64,000 nucleotides of DNA from Elymus sibiricus (taxonomy: Eukaryota; Streptophyta; Magnoliopsida; Poales; Poaceae). The stretch's first letter is position 1. Every line of letters starts with the position of its first letter. The stretch is from positions 61,781,628 through 61,845,627 of the forward strand of contig CM077667.1 in the NCBI GenBank assembly GCA_039707655.1. Direction: 5' to 3'. Both the position numbers and the translations under genes were made by a program. The notes beneath the pieces are model-generated. The model saw only the letters and a list, made by a program, of their open reading frames with translations, was not told the origin of the DNA and ran no database searches. Shown here piece by piece: positions 54,414 to 64,000 of the stretch.

Positions 54414-57310
54414 ATGTGGGACAAAGCTGAGAATGACCTGATTGCTAAAGGGGTCGAACCAGAGACATTGAACTGGCCAGACCGTTCAAGGACTTGGTTC
54501 TTCGGGGTTGGGGGAACTTTGGACCCTGAAACAGGGAAGTGCCGTTGGACGGACGAGCAACTTGCAATACCCGTCAAGAAGCTTCAGAAGTATATCACCG
54601 CAGCGCAGGAAGGGACGTTCATTCCCGACAGAGAGAAGGATGAGCTGACTGAGGCCCTCGGGAATCCTGAGCACCCTGGACGAACATGAGGCACACCAGG
54701 CTCCGTTCCATGGAAGGTTGGGTTTCCCGACGCAGGCGGTTACAGAAGCCAGGAGAGAAAGAGGAAAGCGGAGCTGAGCGACATGCAGAAGCTCAATGCA
54801 AGACTAGAAAAGCTAGAGGAACTTGAGAGCCAGCGAGCTGCCGACCAACCATCTCAGCGGCACGAAGCTACCCCGCCATCTCAACGGAGAAACAGCGTGG
54901 CTTCCACGGAGCTCGTTCAGCCTGACTTCACGGCTCTTAGCTACCCCGTGGATACTATCACGGAGGCTCAACATTGCGAGCTTATGACGAAATTCCGGAA
55001 CCTCACTTTCAAGGCGGTTGTCGGCTCTGTTGCACCTCCTCAACCCAACGGAACTTTTCACTGCCTTCCGATTCCACATGGCTATGCTGTTGTGACGGTG
55101 AATGAAGTAATGGAGGGATTTGAGGAGCTCGAGCTTGACCACCCTACAGGTGAAGGGGAGAATCAGCTGGTTCATGCTCTGAGGAGTACATGTCTATGGC
55201 GGAAGGAGTACATCAAGCTTCCAAACTGGACGCCTCCGCCTCCTCCTCCTCCTCCGGCGAGTCAGGGCACTCCGCCTCCTCCTCCTCCTCCTCCTCCGGC
55301 GAGTGATCAGGGCACTCCGCCTCCTTCTCCGGCTCCTCCGGCGCGTGAGGGCACTCCGCCTCCTCCTTCGCCTACTCCGGCGTGTCGGAGCAGTCCGCCT
55401 CCTCCTCCGCCTCGTCAGCAACGGCGGAAGATAGACGCCGCCGCTCTGGCTCCTCCGGCGCGTCGGAGCACTCCGCCTCCTTCTCCGCCTCGTCAGCAAC
55501 GACGGAAGAGAGACGCCGCCGCTCCGGCGGGTAGCAGTACAAGCAGAGGTGGGAGGCAATTCAGATATGGTCCATCTCTCAAGGCTCTGGAAAAGTTACC
55601 ATATGAGAGGACCGAGAAGGAAAACGAGGACATCTGTCGTGCCCAAGTGAGGGACCATTTTGCAAAGAAAACTCCACCTCCGAAGGAGAAGCCAGATCCG
55701 GTGAAAGTCAAGCGCACTATCGATGCCCTAAAGCGACCACCACCGCCTCCGCCGGATTCCAACTATGTCCGCTGTCTTAAAAAGACATATCAAGATGCGC
55801 GGTGGTCGGGAAGTACTTCCAGTGATGCAAGGTTAGCAGAACGAAGAAGTGGGAAAAAAATTCCCCAGCTCGGCGAACAGGCGAACCAATCGTGCCCCCC
55901 CGCTCAAGGTGTCTAGCGATATCGTCGCTAATCATCCGGGGATGGTGCCCGGTACCAATCCTGGTGATTACCTGAGCGATGATGTACAGTTTGAGCCGTT
56001 GGAGGTGGGCGAATTCAGATACCGGTACGAGCAGCCTCTCGTCAAACCTGATCATCCTCCTCTAACAACGATGATGCGAAGATTCCATGATTGGTACATG
56101 AAAACCTGCAGCGAGTCTGGGAAGGATACTTTGACGCTGAGAATTAAAGAGGAGCACGACCTCGTTGGAATGGAGCAGTTGTCTGTTGAATTTGACGAGT
56201 TATTCCAGTTATACAATCAAAAGGCCCTCGACAAAACAATCTTGACTTGCTACTGTCTGTAAGTACTACTTCTGTAATTAAGTCTCTATATATAGCTCAG
56301 CTCTTTCATTGCATGTATATATAATTATCCTCACTATATTATGCAGATTGAAGATCGTCGAATGCAGAAAAGCACAAATCTATGACATTGGGTTCATTAA
56401 CCCAAATATCATACATGAGTTTACGGTTAAAAACAATGTCACACAAACCGAGGACAACTTGCTACAATCGTTGCTTACAAATCAAAACAAAGAGACAATA
56501 CTCTTTCCTTACAACTTCCAGTGAGTGTTACTGTCTTGTGCATATTCGGTTTCCCTTATTACTCGAGGTTATAGTAATGTAATTGATGAGTTATGCATGC
56601 GTGCGCAGGTTCCACTATATTCTGCTAGAGATTAAGCTTGAGCGGGGAGTAGTAATCGTCTTAGACTCGAAACGAAAAGATCCCCAGGAATATGCGGACA
56701 TGACTGAAATGCTCCAGAAGTAAGTTCAATGATCATTATCGCTTCATATCGGCAACTTTGTTCATTTCCTGATATCAAGTAATTATTTTCTTTGTCTGGC
56801 AGGGTTTGGAAAGAGTTCACCGCAATTGTTCCGGCACTGCCGAGGGAGCTGCGATTTACACACCCGAAAGTAAGTACTACTAGCTAGTTCCGCGCATCTC
56901 CCATTGATTCTAGTTTCATCAATACCATTTATCATGCTTGATTATCAATTTGATTGAACTCTATTTCTCGTAAAGTGCTTGTGGCAGGAAGCCGGGAATG
57001 ATTTTTGTGGATACTACGTTTGCGAGTTCATCTACAACGCGACGACCCCTAAGCGGGGCTACTCTGAAAAACAATATGAAGCGCGTAAGCAATAATATTC
57101 ACAATTTTATTTTATTACCATGATTTGTGTTGAGTTTCATTCATATATATGTATTGACCCCCTTCTTCAAATTAGATGTGGCAGATGCGGGATGAACTCC
57201 TACCACATGATCGCATACGAGCAATTCAAGAGGAATTGGCGGGATTCTTTCTTGACCACGTCATAAATAAAGCCAGAGAATACCATCTGGAATTTGACAT
57301 TAGATGTTAG
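54414..57310 (+). pseudogene. CACTA-2 Pro-rich protein with Ulp1-like protease domain
   Basis: Continues the previous gene: WDKAENDLIAKGVEPETLNW … DPETGKCRWTDEQ, nonsense TGA at 54687-54689, a helical linker (LNARLEKLEELESQR), a conserved block (PHGYAVVTVNEVMEGFEELE), then a Pro tract (about 55228-55420) and a basic tail. One extra C in the run 55895-55901 shifts the frame. Later exons (to 56261; 56347-56520; about 56610-56719; 56804-56870; about 56978-57084; 57176-57310) form a C48/Ulp1 domain: FHYILLEIK (His), VVIVLDSKR (Asp), QEAGNDFCGYYVCEFI (Cys). The catalytic triad looks intact. Ulp1-like domains remove SUMO-type tags; in CACTA elements the role is unknown. Confidence 0.75.
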
Positions 57311-57884
57311 GGATTAATTGTAAGAGATCTTATATTGTATATATGTAGCTAGTAGCGCCGGATAGATATACGAAAACTTGTTGTTCGACCAATCTCTCGG
57401 AGAAAGAGAGGTCGATCACTTCTCTCTGTATATGTTCATGACGATCTTGTGTACTTAATGGTTCCTTCATTTGCTTACTAGCTAGCGTGTCGAGTTCTCT
57501 CTATAGTAGCTAGCGTCGACCAAGCACGGAGAAAGAGAGGACACTTCTCTCTATTAGCTAGCTAACACAATATGAAACCCCTAAATTAACCCTACAAAAC
57601 CCCCTAAACCCCCCCCCCCCCCTTTCAAAAAAAACAAAAACCCCAGCTCCTGCCAGATGCTGACACGTGGATGCCTTTTGGTCCCGGTTGGTGTTACCAA
57701 CCGGGACTAAAGGTCCTCCTGCCTGGGCTCCCCACAGCGGCCACGTGGAGCCCCTTCTGTCCTGGTTTGTAAGCGAACCGGGACTAAAGGTTTTGGGCTT
57801 TAGTCCCGACCCTTTAGTCCCGGTTCCAGAACCGGGGCTAATGGGCCTCTGGAACCGGGACAAATGGGCCGTTTTCTACTAGTG

Positions 57885-60737
57885 TTCGGAGCTCCTGAGC
57901 TTCCGATTCAGCTCGTCCAGCTCGGTTGCATTAACAGCCGCTGCCGATGACGAAGCATGTACACAAACAACCATATCAAGCTACGCGGGTTCACAACTTC
58001 CGAACTATCATAAATATGATCCTATGTCCGGTCCCCCTAAAGAATGTTAGACCGTTCCGAACAAATACTGTTTTATACATAGTTCGGATAATGATCTATG
58101 CTTGACCCCCAGGTAAGTTTTTCCAACCTTACCTAGGGCTCGGGGGCTGCCGTGTGTATTAATATTTCAAAGAACAGAGCATTACGTGGCTCACCTGAAA
58201 GCCCGTCAGGAGACCGTTGAAGGCCTCCTTCAGTCCACTGTCCACGGACTGAATGCTCTGCAATACCACACCCATAAGGGTGTGGTGCTCCCCGGAGATG
58301 GAGGCGCTTGACAGAGCCTCCCCCATTGCCGGCCACCCATTGGACGGTGGTGCCGGTGGAGATCGGTTGGCCCGATCCCCAACTGGAGATTGAATTGGTG
58401 CCTCCGGAGGCACGGTGCGCTCCGGAGACAACCTTGGAGGTGACTGGACATCTCCTCGTCCGGTCTTCTCAGTATCCTGGAGGGGCTTCTCCCCCCGGTC
58501 TTTGGCGGCCGAGGTGTTAGCCTCGACAATGACTTCATCGCCCCCACCTCCAGTGTCCGGCTCCAAAGGAGCTTAATGGGATGACACCTCCGCGGCATCC
58601 TTCGCGGCGCCCGGAGGAGAAGGGTGCGACGCGGTCCCGCTCTCCGCTAGCTCGGCGGGCGGGGTCTCCCCGTCCGAAACTTGATTGGTGGGGAGAACAC
58701 GCGGTGGGCTACAAGTCAATAAGGCGCTCACATGTTAATCATATTCAAAACTTAGTGCTAATAGCTCAGGAAGTCTTCAGATCTTTACCTTCGAGCTGGG
58801 GGCTTGACCCTGAGGTTCCTTTGCGGAACCCTCTCGAACTCCTCAGACTCGGTATCCGAGTCCGAACTGTCGTCGGACAGGACCACCTGTGTCCGGCACG
58901 CTTTCTTCGGGGCGGGAGGAGGTACGTCCTTTGTGGCGTCCGATGACGCCACCCTCTTTCCTGCGAGGGGGGAATCGCCTCCACCCTCGCCCTCGCCTTC
59001 ACCCTCATGCTCCTCCTCTTGATTCGAGGAGGCATGGGTTTCTTCGGCACAACCCTCGGCTGGTCCCTGATGCGCAGGCCTTCTCGGCCTGGTTTGTTCT
59101 TCTTCTCTTTCTTTTCTGGCGCCTTGTAAGGCCCCACGACGAGCATCTATGACAGCAGCTGGGACCTAGGGTCTTCGGGCTGTGGAGCCGGGCACTTGAT
59201 GCCCGTGGCCTTGTTCAACCATTCCTGCGAAAGTGATCGGAAAGCACTTAGGTTTTCTTCAGGAAATCGGAGCCGATCTAATGAAATTATGTCATACCTC
59301 GGAAGGGGGTTTATCGGCGCGCAGACCCTGGTCCTCCTTCTTGGCCGGCCAGTTCTCCTGCGCCTTGAATAGCGCCTTCCATAGCTTCTCCCGTGTGGTG
59401 TGGAAGAGTTGACGAATTGTAGGCTCATCGTCAGTCCGATAAGTCCACATAGGAGAGCCCCGGCACTGGCAGGGGAGGATGCACCGCCGAAGCATCACCT
59501 GGACCACGTTGGTCAGCTCGACTCCGTCCTTGATCATGGAGGCTATGCCCCTCTGCAGGTCATCCACCTCGGTATCTGACCCCCAGTCGAGGCCCTTTCG
59601 GACCCATGAGGTCAATCTGGTCGGGGGGCCGGATCTGAATTCGGCAGGAACAGTTCCGCCCTCCTCCTTTGGCTCGGTGATGTAAAACCACTCTTTTTGC
59701 CAAGTCTTGATAGTGTCGATGAAGGTACCAGATGGCCATACTGCGCGTGGGAGCTTGCTGATGACTGCCCCGCCGCAGTCTGCGTGTGCGCCTGCGACAC
59801 ACTTCGGCTTGATGTTGAAGATCTTGAGCCATAGTCCGAAGTGTGGTTCGACCCGCAAGAAGGCCTCGCAGACGATGATGAAGGCCGATATATGCATGAA
59901 GGAGTTCGGCAGGAGGTCGTGGAAAGTCGAGTCCGTAGAAGAACACGAGGCCCCTCACGAAGGGGTGGAGCGGGAAGCTCAGTCCTCGGATGAAATGAGG
60001 AATGAAAACCACCCTCTCGCCTGGTTTGGGGGTGGGAATCACCTGGCCCTCCTCTGCGGCGCGGTGGAAGACGTTGGCCGGGAGGTAGCCGGCCTCCTTG
60101 AGGTCCCGGATGTCCTGGTCTGTGACTGTGGAAGCCTCCCACTTGCCATTGGAGCCTGAGACGGCCATGGCTGAGCTCGGAGGAGGAAAGGTGGGAAACC
60201 TAGATCTGGGCTCTGGAGGCTCCGGAGATTGGGGAAGCAGGGATGCGAATGGGAAGTGCGGTTAAGCCTTGGGGTTTCCTCCCCCTTTTATTAGACTTGT
60301 CGCCGGTTAGCCTCCCTTCACAGCGCCGTGAATCCCTCCGCTTTCCAAGACGTGCGTGCCGTTATACGCGCTTGCTTAAACATATCCCGTGTGAAACGGA
60401 GCACGATCTGTGTATTAATGGATCGTGCTGATGGAAACGGCCTCGAACCGTGAATCGATTTGTTACGACTGGTTCAGTGGTCGTGGTGGGCCGTGACCTT
60501 TCATCTGAAAGGTTGTCAGAGAGCACTATTGACTCCTTGACGTTTGGCCTTCAGGGCCGGGTTATACATGATGTTCGGACAATCTATGATCGGGAAAACT
60601 ACACGCCGTCGGAGGCCGAGCTAAATTTGGCCGATCACTATTTGGAGAAAGGAACTCGCCTCGCAAGCCGAAGACTCTGAACATATGAAGCAGCTGGAGC
60701 TATGACCCTTGGCGTTGGAGGCTAGTTTGGGGGCTAC
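57885..60737 (+). other. Gypsy A right interior and polypurine tract
   Basis: On the plus strand it is non-coding; the coding content is the antisense gene. 60169-60724 is non-coding. The tract AGTTTGGGGGCTAC at 60724-60737 touches the 3' LTR. Confidence 0.7.
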
Positions 60738-61208
60738 TGAGGGAGTCCTGGATTAAGGGGTCCTCGGGAGGCCGACCTATTTATTATGGGCCGGACTGTA
60801 TGGGCCGTTGGCCGGACACTGGAATGATCGAAGACCCTGTCTCCAAGAAGGAAGCTTCGAGGATCGTGGCGTTTTCTCCACGTTTGGAGTAGTGAATAGG
60901 CATGTTTATCCCTTCGACGTGTAACCGACCATGTGTAAACCCTAGGTACCCTCGGCGTCTATATAAGCCGAAGGGTTTTAGGTTGTAGAACAACAGAACT
61001 GATCTAGGGTTTTAGTCATACGATCTCGAGGTAGATCAACTCTGTAACCCTTATACCATCAATATAATCAAGCAGGACGTAGGGTATTACCTCCATAGGA
61101 GGGCCCGAACCTGGGTAAAACACTGTCCCCTTCGTCTCCTGTTACCACCGATTCTAGTCTCACAGCTCGGGACCCCCTACCCGAGATCCGCCGGTTTTGA
61201 CACCGACA
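60738..61208 (+). repeat. Gypsy A 3' LTR
   Basis: 471 bp, TATA at about 60957-60967, ends ACCGACA. It differs from the 5' LTR at 11 positions by eye and has no indels. The target duplication ATATG follows. Confidence 0.93.
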
Positions 61209-61234
61209 ATATGATCATCATGTTTTTTTTCCAG

Positions 61235-61495
61235 AAATTACCTCAGAGGCTATGTGTGAGCTGTGGCATCGAGCTGGATGAAGAAGGCATTGCTGGACTA
61301 CGCCTTACCACAAGGGGCTCCGTCACCACCTGTGCTTACGCAGTGGACACGGACGGGTGCACTATCTTCAGTGCGGCTGGGTGGAGCAACTTCCTCGCTC
61401 GCAAGAATCTCCGGGTTGGACAGGCGGTGTTAGTCACTATCAGGAACACCCCACGCCATGACTTGAGGATGATGATCGTTTTCGACATCCTTTAA
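61235..61495 (+). pseudogene. B3-domain gene in CACTA-3, last exon
   Basis: The acceptor TTTTTTTTCCAG is directly before 61235, and the frame matches the exon ending at 31972. It encodes LPQRLCVSCGIELDEEG, then LRLTTRGSVTTCAYAVDTDG and AAGWSNFLARKNLRVGQAVL, ending in MIVFDIL and TAA. GW..F...N.L..G is the B3 hallmark. It is separated from the earlier exons by the 29-kb gypsy A insert inside the intron. This exon itself shows no stop or shift. Confidence 0.65.
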
Positions 61496-61929
61496 CTATG
61501 CTATAGCTAGTTTGCTCATGTTTGTGAGGATTGTATAATGGGTACTTATTATTAACTCTAGCTAGCTAGTACTGCTTGTGAGATTGACACTTATTATTAA
61601 CTGGATGCATTGTTCTATTGGGCTAATTCCTCGTGTGCAATGCAAAATGCTAAATGTTATGTGCAATGCAAAATGCAAAATGCTAAATGTTACCTGATGT
61701 GATTTTTATTTTTTTTGGCTGCACAAAACGTTCCTGCACGCCGCTAGGTGAGCGATTATAGTGGTGGCGTTGGCTACGTGGCACGCCATCAGCGTGTAGA
61801 ATACCGCTGACGTGGGACCCGACGCCACCATTACTTTTTAACAATGGCGCCATATTAGTGGCGTCGGCCTATTACGCCAGCACAACCTTTTTCGCCACGC
61901 CATAGCTAGGCTTTTCTGCACTAGTGCAT

Positions 61930-62194
61930 TTTTTAGTGTGGGTCCCCCTTTCAGTGACCTCCACCACCCTGTCCCCCACGACCGATGCAGGATGTCGAGG
62001 TATGTCCTCTGCGGCGGCCACAGTGGAGGGAGCTCGGGGAAGTAGGCCAACCGGGCGGGGACGACAGGATCTGACGAGCGGCGAGGGCTAAATAATGCGC
62101 CTCTCGAGTACGAACCCCGGCCATGGCGGCACGGATCCTTGCTATGCATTGGCGGCGGCGGCGGGGAGGGGCTCCGGCTACCATGTCCGGCCAT
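61930..62194 (-). pseudogene. AP2/ERF-like pseudogene, N-terminal part
   Basis: Minus strand from ATG 62194: a Ser/Pro leader, then LAYFPELPPLWPPQRTYLDI followed by LHRSWGTGWWRSLKGGPTLK. The W-G-x-x-W-W…KKWL spacing fits the first strands of an AP2 domain (usually W G R W V A E I … R V W L G). The frame meets CACTA-3 exactly at the Lys-Lys-Trp position and continues at 30522. A second overlapping minus frame suggests a shift near the start. Together with 30056-30522 it forms one gene of the outermost element. Confidence 0.5.
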
Positions 62195-62596
62195 TGGGGG
62201 GACAGGGGCGGTGGGGAACGGCCAGGGACGCGCCGGCGGCAGACCGAGGGGGAGAAAAGAAGACAGAGGAGGGAAAAAGAGGGAGAGATTGTTTACTCGG
62301 CTGCCGAGCGGTGGAGTAAATATAGGGAGATGAGCGACGTCTAAGTATAATTTTTACTGCACTAGCCCCGATTAGGGATCGGCTAGGTCCTGATTAGAGG
62401 AGTAAAACCGGGATCTAACTCACTATTGTTCTACTCACATGGAGAACCCACTTTGTTGTGCTACTCAAATATAAGCATCACCGAACACGCTACTTAAATA
62501 CTTTCAGGAGTTAAAGTGGATAAGGGTTCGGCTGTCTGGTTTAACTCCAAAAAATTGAAGGACTTATACGGTTTTCAGGGATCGTTAGAGACGCTC

Positions 62597-62928
62597 TAAC
62601 TATACTTCGGTATGCCAAGCCGCCTCGCCGCCGCCACGCCCCGCGCCGAGCGTCGCGCTGCACCCCGTCGGAGAGGAATCGAAGATGCCCCCCCCCCCCC
62701 CCCCCCCGCCGCCTACGCAAGCCAGGCTTTGCCTGGCCGCGCACGCGGGCGGCGGCGAGGGAGAGGGAAGGCGGGGAGGGGGCCGCAAGCGGCGGCGGCT
62801 AGGGTTTCGCCCTGCCGCTCGCGGGAGCAGGTGGGGCGAAGGGGAAAGGGCTCCCGATCTAGCTCCCCTATAGTGCCATTTAGCGCACTACTGAGGTTCG
62901 GCTAGTTATAATATCCCGCTATTGAATA
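62597..62928. other. GC-rich gene-free DNA with a 20-base C run
   Basis: An uninterrupted run of 20 C lies at 62688-62707. Surrounding GC-rich DNA gives overlapping frames on both strands without domains. TAGGGTTTCGCC near 62802 looks like a leader of a GC-rich plant gene, but no gene follows. Confidence 0.5.
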
Positions 62929-63085
62929 CTCCCTCCGTTCCTAAATATAAGTTTTTTTAGAGATTCAATATGGACTACATACGGCACAAAACGAGTGAAT
63001 CTATACTTTAAAATATGTCTATATACATATGTATATAGTCTATATTAAAATCTTTAAAAACCTTTATATTTAGAAACGGAGGGAT
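62929..63085. mobile_element. Stowaway MITE
   Basis: Starts CTCCCTCCGTTCCTAAATAT and ends with the inverse (AAACGGAGGGAT), flanked by TA at 62927-62928 and 63086-63087. 157 bp, almost fully self-complementary, with a central palindrome ATACATATGTAT. A typical Tc1/mariner-derived MITE of grasses. Confidence 0.95.
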
Positions 63086-63625
63086 TAGTCTGGTACTTTG
63101 AAGTAGAAAGGCGTGTCTAATTCTAACAGTCATCTTGACGAGTCACTCTCAGAGCATACAAATGCTGACTCGTGACGTGACGAAACATATACCGACTGAG
63201 TGAGAAGATCTCGTCTTGGAGACTAAACATGGAGAAACGATTGTGGTGGTAAATTTACGTTGACGAGAGCAAGCTAGAGACAACCAAACGCTAGTAGAGA
63301 TCATGGTTTCTATTGCTCTTTCCTCTAGTATCCTTTTGTATCCTCTAGACAACCAAACGACTGGTTCGCTGCATCTAAGGACAGTATGAAAACAGCAGCG
63401 CAGAACGGTCTCCCGCGTAGGTTACGCTACCTGTGACTGAGACGGATATACGTTTACACACAGGATCAGTCTTATCGTTACTGTGTGTCGTTGATTCATG
63501 TAAAAAGCAAAAGGGTATTTTTGTTTCTCTAAAGAGAAAAATATACTTTTGGTTCACCATGGCAAAGTCTAGGTCAAGTTACCTCAACTTTAAAACTGGA
63601 CAACTTATACCTTAACTCTTGATGA
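63086..63625. other. No gene seen
   Basis: No coding signal. CTCTAGACAACCAAACG-like sequence repeats at 63273-63290 and 63343-63360; otherwise unremarkable. Confidence 0.4.
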
Positions 63626-64000
63626 AAAAAGGTTTCTCCGTTTTATATTATAAAGCAACAACCACCGAAACAACGAACATGTAGCAAGTCTCAGGTTCAA
63701 CACACACACACACAAAGGCGCCAAATCGCCAGGCAACATAACAGTTTTGCTGGGAAAACAACACAACAACCCCCAAACATAAACTACAAGCTAATCTGGC
63801 TCCGGTGGAGGCGGAGGTGATGGAGGGGCGAGCATGGAGGCGGTTGAACGGAGCTCGGTGGCGATACTGTCGATGAAGTCTCATTCCTGTCGCTTGCTAT
63901 AAGCGGTCTCCAAAGTTGTAGAAAACCACACACATCCTAACTCTTGAAGCCGGAGAAGTTCAGTCCCTTGCCTTGTTAAATTGTGATCCAAATTCTACCG
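63626..64000 (-). mobile_element. Probable 3' end of a LINE
   Basis: On the minus strand the stretch ends TTGCTTTATAATATAAAACG then GAGAAACC and a T/A run, the usual 3' tail of grass LINEs, preceded by a long 3' untranslated region with a (TG) run (63700-63714). Just inside the window edge the minus frame encodes a Pro/Ser-rich tail. The coding part (endonuclease, RT) would lie beyond 64000, so this rests on the tail sequence only. Confidence 0.45.

Larger units (their letters stand above)
51617..57884 (+). mobile_element. CACTA-2: defective CACTA transposon
   Basis: Ends CACTAGTAGAAAAC and inverse, flanked by TTC (51614-51616, 57885-57887), 6268 bp. Subterminal repeats GGTCCCGGTT / AACCGGGAC appear many times at both ends (51670-51905, 57675-57870). 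Plus-strand genes in order: a small coiled-coil membrane protein, a truncated TNP2-type transposase, a TNP1/Transposase_24-like piece, and a Pro-rich protein with an Ulp1-like protease domain. TNP2's catalytic part is deleted, so the copy cannot move by itself. It interrupts a coiled-coil exon of the gypsy A antisense gene. Confidence 0.93.
50773..60168 (-). pseudogene. Spliced antisense gene of gypsy A (putative gypsy-type domain)
   Basis: Minus strand. Exon 1, 60168-59298, starts MAVSGSNGKWE and has AGYLPANVFHRAAEEGQVIP, VVFIPHFIRGLSFPLHPFVR and AFLRVEPHFGLWLKIF, the plant 'putative gypsy type transposon' domain (Pfam Transposase_28-like). An extra base in the A run 59923-59925 breaks it. 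Exon 2 starts at 59224 (acceptor TTTCGCAG) and has an early TAG. Then come an acidic/Pro exon (about 58566-58184), coiled-coil exons (57960-57885 joined to 51616-51571 across CACTA-2; 51489-about 51240) and a last exon 51168-50773 (LLVEQLKQLMELHRMAEPAM, ARMTFAKAKVH), ending in TAG. Function is unknown; such antisense ORFs recur in this class of grass elements. Confidence 0.7.
32137..61208 (+). mobile_element. Gypsy A: non-autonomous Ty3/gypsy retrotransposon
   Basis: Identical-length LTRs of 471 bp (32137-32607, 60738-61208), TGAGGGAGTC…CACCGACA, flanked by ATATG (32132-32136 and 61209-61213). Putative primer site TTGGTGCTTTCATTGAGAG follows the 5' LTR, and the polypurine tract AGTTTGGGGGCTAC precedes the 3' LTR. 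By eye 11 of 471 LTR positions differ (about 2.3%), so insertion is recent, roughly one million years at commonly used grass rates. It encodes only gag and protease in sense, with no RT, RNase H or integrase, plus an intron-containing antisense gene. It holds gypsy B and CACTA-2. Net length is about 9.2 kb. Confidence 0.92.
30523..61926. mobile_element. CACTA-3: CACTA element carrying a two-B3-domain gene
   Basis: Starts CACTAGTAGAGAAATGGCTAG and ends with the inverse of CACTAGTGCAGAAAAGCCTAG. The 3-bp duplication CAT flanks it (30520-30522, 61927-61929). Without the nested gypsy A it is about 2.3 kb (30523-32136 plus 61214-61926). Subterminal DNA is full of GGCGT / ACGCC motifs in both orientations, typical of CACTA subterminal binding sites. 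It has no transposase and one plus-strand gene with B3 domains, so it is non-autonomous. It inserted inside the AP2-like region of the outer element. Confidence 0.85.
29798..62596 (-). mobile_element. Outermost TIR element with an AP2/ERF-like gene
   Basis: Left end GGGCATTTATAATCGA and right end (inverse) GAGCGTCTCTAACGAT are similar inverted repeats, with TTA before the left end and TAA after the right end. Those triplets are TWA-type but not identical, so the target duplication is imperfect. After removing nested DNA the element is about 1.4 kb and holds one minus-strand gene. The ends resemble those of the Harbinger-like elements at 25903 and 7078. The interruption by CACTA-3 is secure; the outer boundary is the weak point. 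Confidence 0.5.

Noticed and set aside
55194..55762. Arg-rich minus-strand frames in CACTA-2
   Set aside because: Antisense of the Pro-rich coding tract (CCT/CCG repeats); no independent support.

Overview
This window is plant nuclear DNA, almost certainly from a Triticeae grass (wheat, Aegilops, barley or rye group). The reasons are Stowaway MITEs with CTCCCTCCG ends, CACTA transposons with CACTACAAGAAA or CACTAGTAGAAAA ends, an Athila-type Ty3/gypsy element with TGATACGTC...GGTCATCA LTRs, and near-total occupation by nested transposons. I found no intact ordinary host gene, no rRNA or tRNA gene and no CRISPR. Host-gene sequence is present only as broken or captured pieces. Family names are given only where sequence features support them; no database was searched.

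Layout. 1-2897: right end of a long-LTR retrotransposon fragment, apparently inserted in the right part of a CACTA element (2898-6296, called CACTA-4), which itself ends inside another terminal-inverted-repeat (TIR) element (6297-7078). 7079-11287: mostly gene-free, with one degenerate minisatellite. 11288-11398 and 21457-21755: two halves of a minus-strand O-methyltransferase pseudogene, split by a complete Athila-like retrotransposon (11399-21456, target duplication ATCAT). 22150-24188: a decayed Ulp1-like gene next to a Helitron-like 3' end, with a Stowaway MITE in one intron. 25903-28637: a PIF/Harbinger-like element with a minus-strand Myb/SANT-like gene.

29798-62596 is a five-level nest. 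The outermost TIR element carries an AP2/ERF-like pseudogene. It is interrupted by a CACTA element (CACTA-3, 30523-61926, duplication CAT) that carries a two-B3-domain gene. An intron of that gene holds a gypsy element (gypsy A, 32137-61208, duplication ATATG) with gag-protease only plus a spliced antisense ORF. Gypsy A was hit twice: by a minus-strand non-autonomous gypsy element (gypsy B, 36381-49989, duplication TTCGG) and by CACTA-2 (51617-57884, duplication TTC). Gypsy B's 3' LTR was in turn hit by CACTA-1 (36945-44614, duplication GTC), which carries exons resembling mitochondrial aspartate aminotransferase, the Pol IV/V largest subunit and NF-YB. Except for the outermost layer, every element has matching target duplications. 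In several cases a host reading frame closes when the insert is removed.

62597-64000: a GC-rich stretch with a 20-base C run, a Stowaway MITE, and the likely 3' end of a minus-strand LINE running off the window.

As a system, most units are dead: the Athila reverse transcriptase has lost a catalytic Asp, the true 5' LTR of gypsy B has lost its TATA box, and CACTA-2 lacks the TNP2 core. The best leads are the multi-gene capture in CACTA-1, the B3 gene inside CACTA-3, an LTR-like internal promoter ahead of the third Athila ORF, and an unbroken tail-anchored coiled-coil protein gene in CACTA-2.
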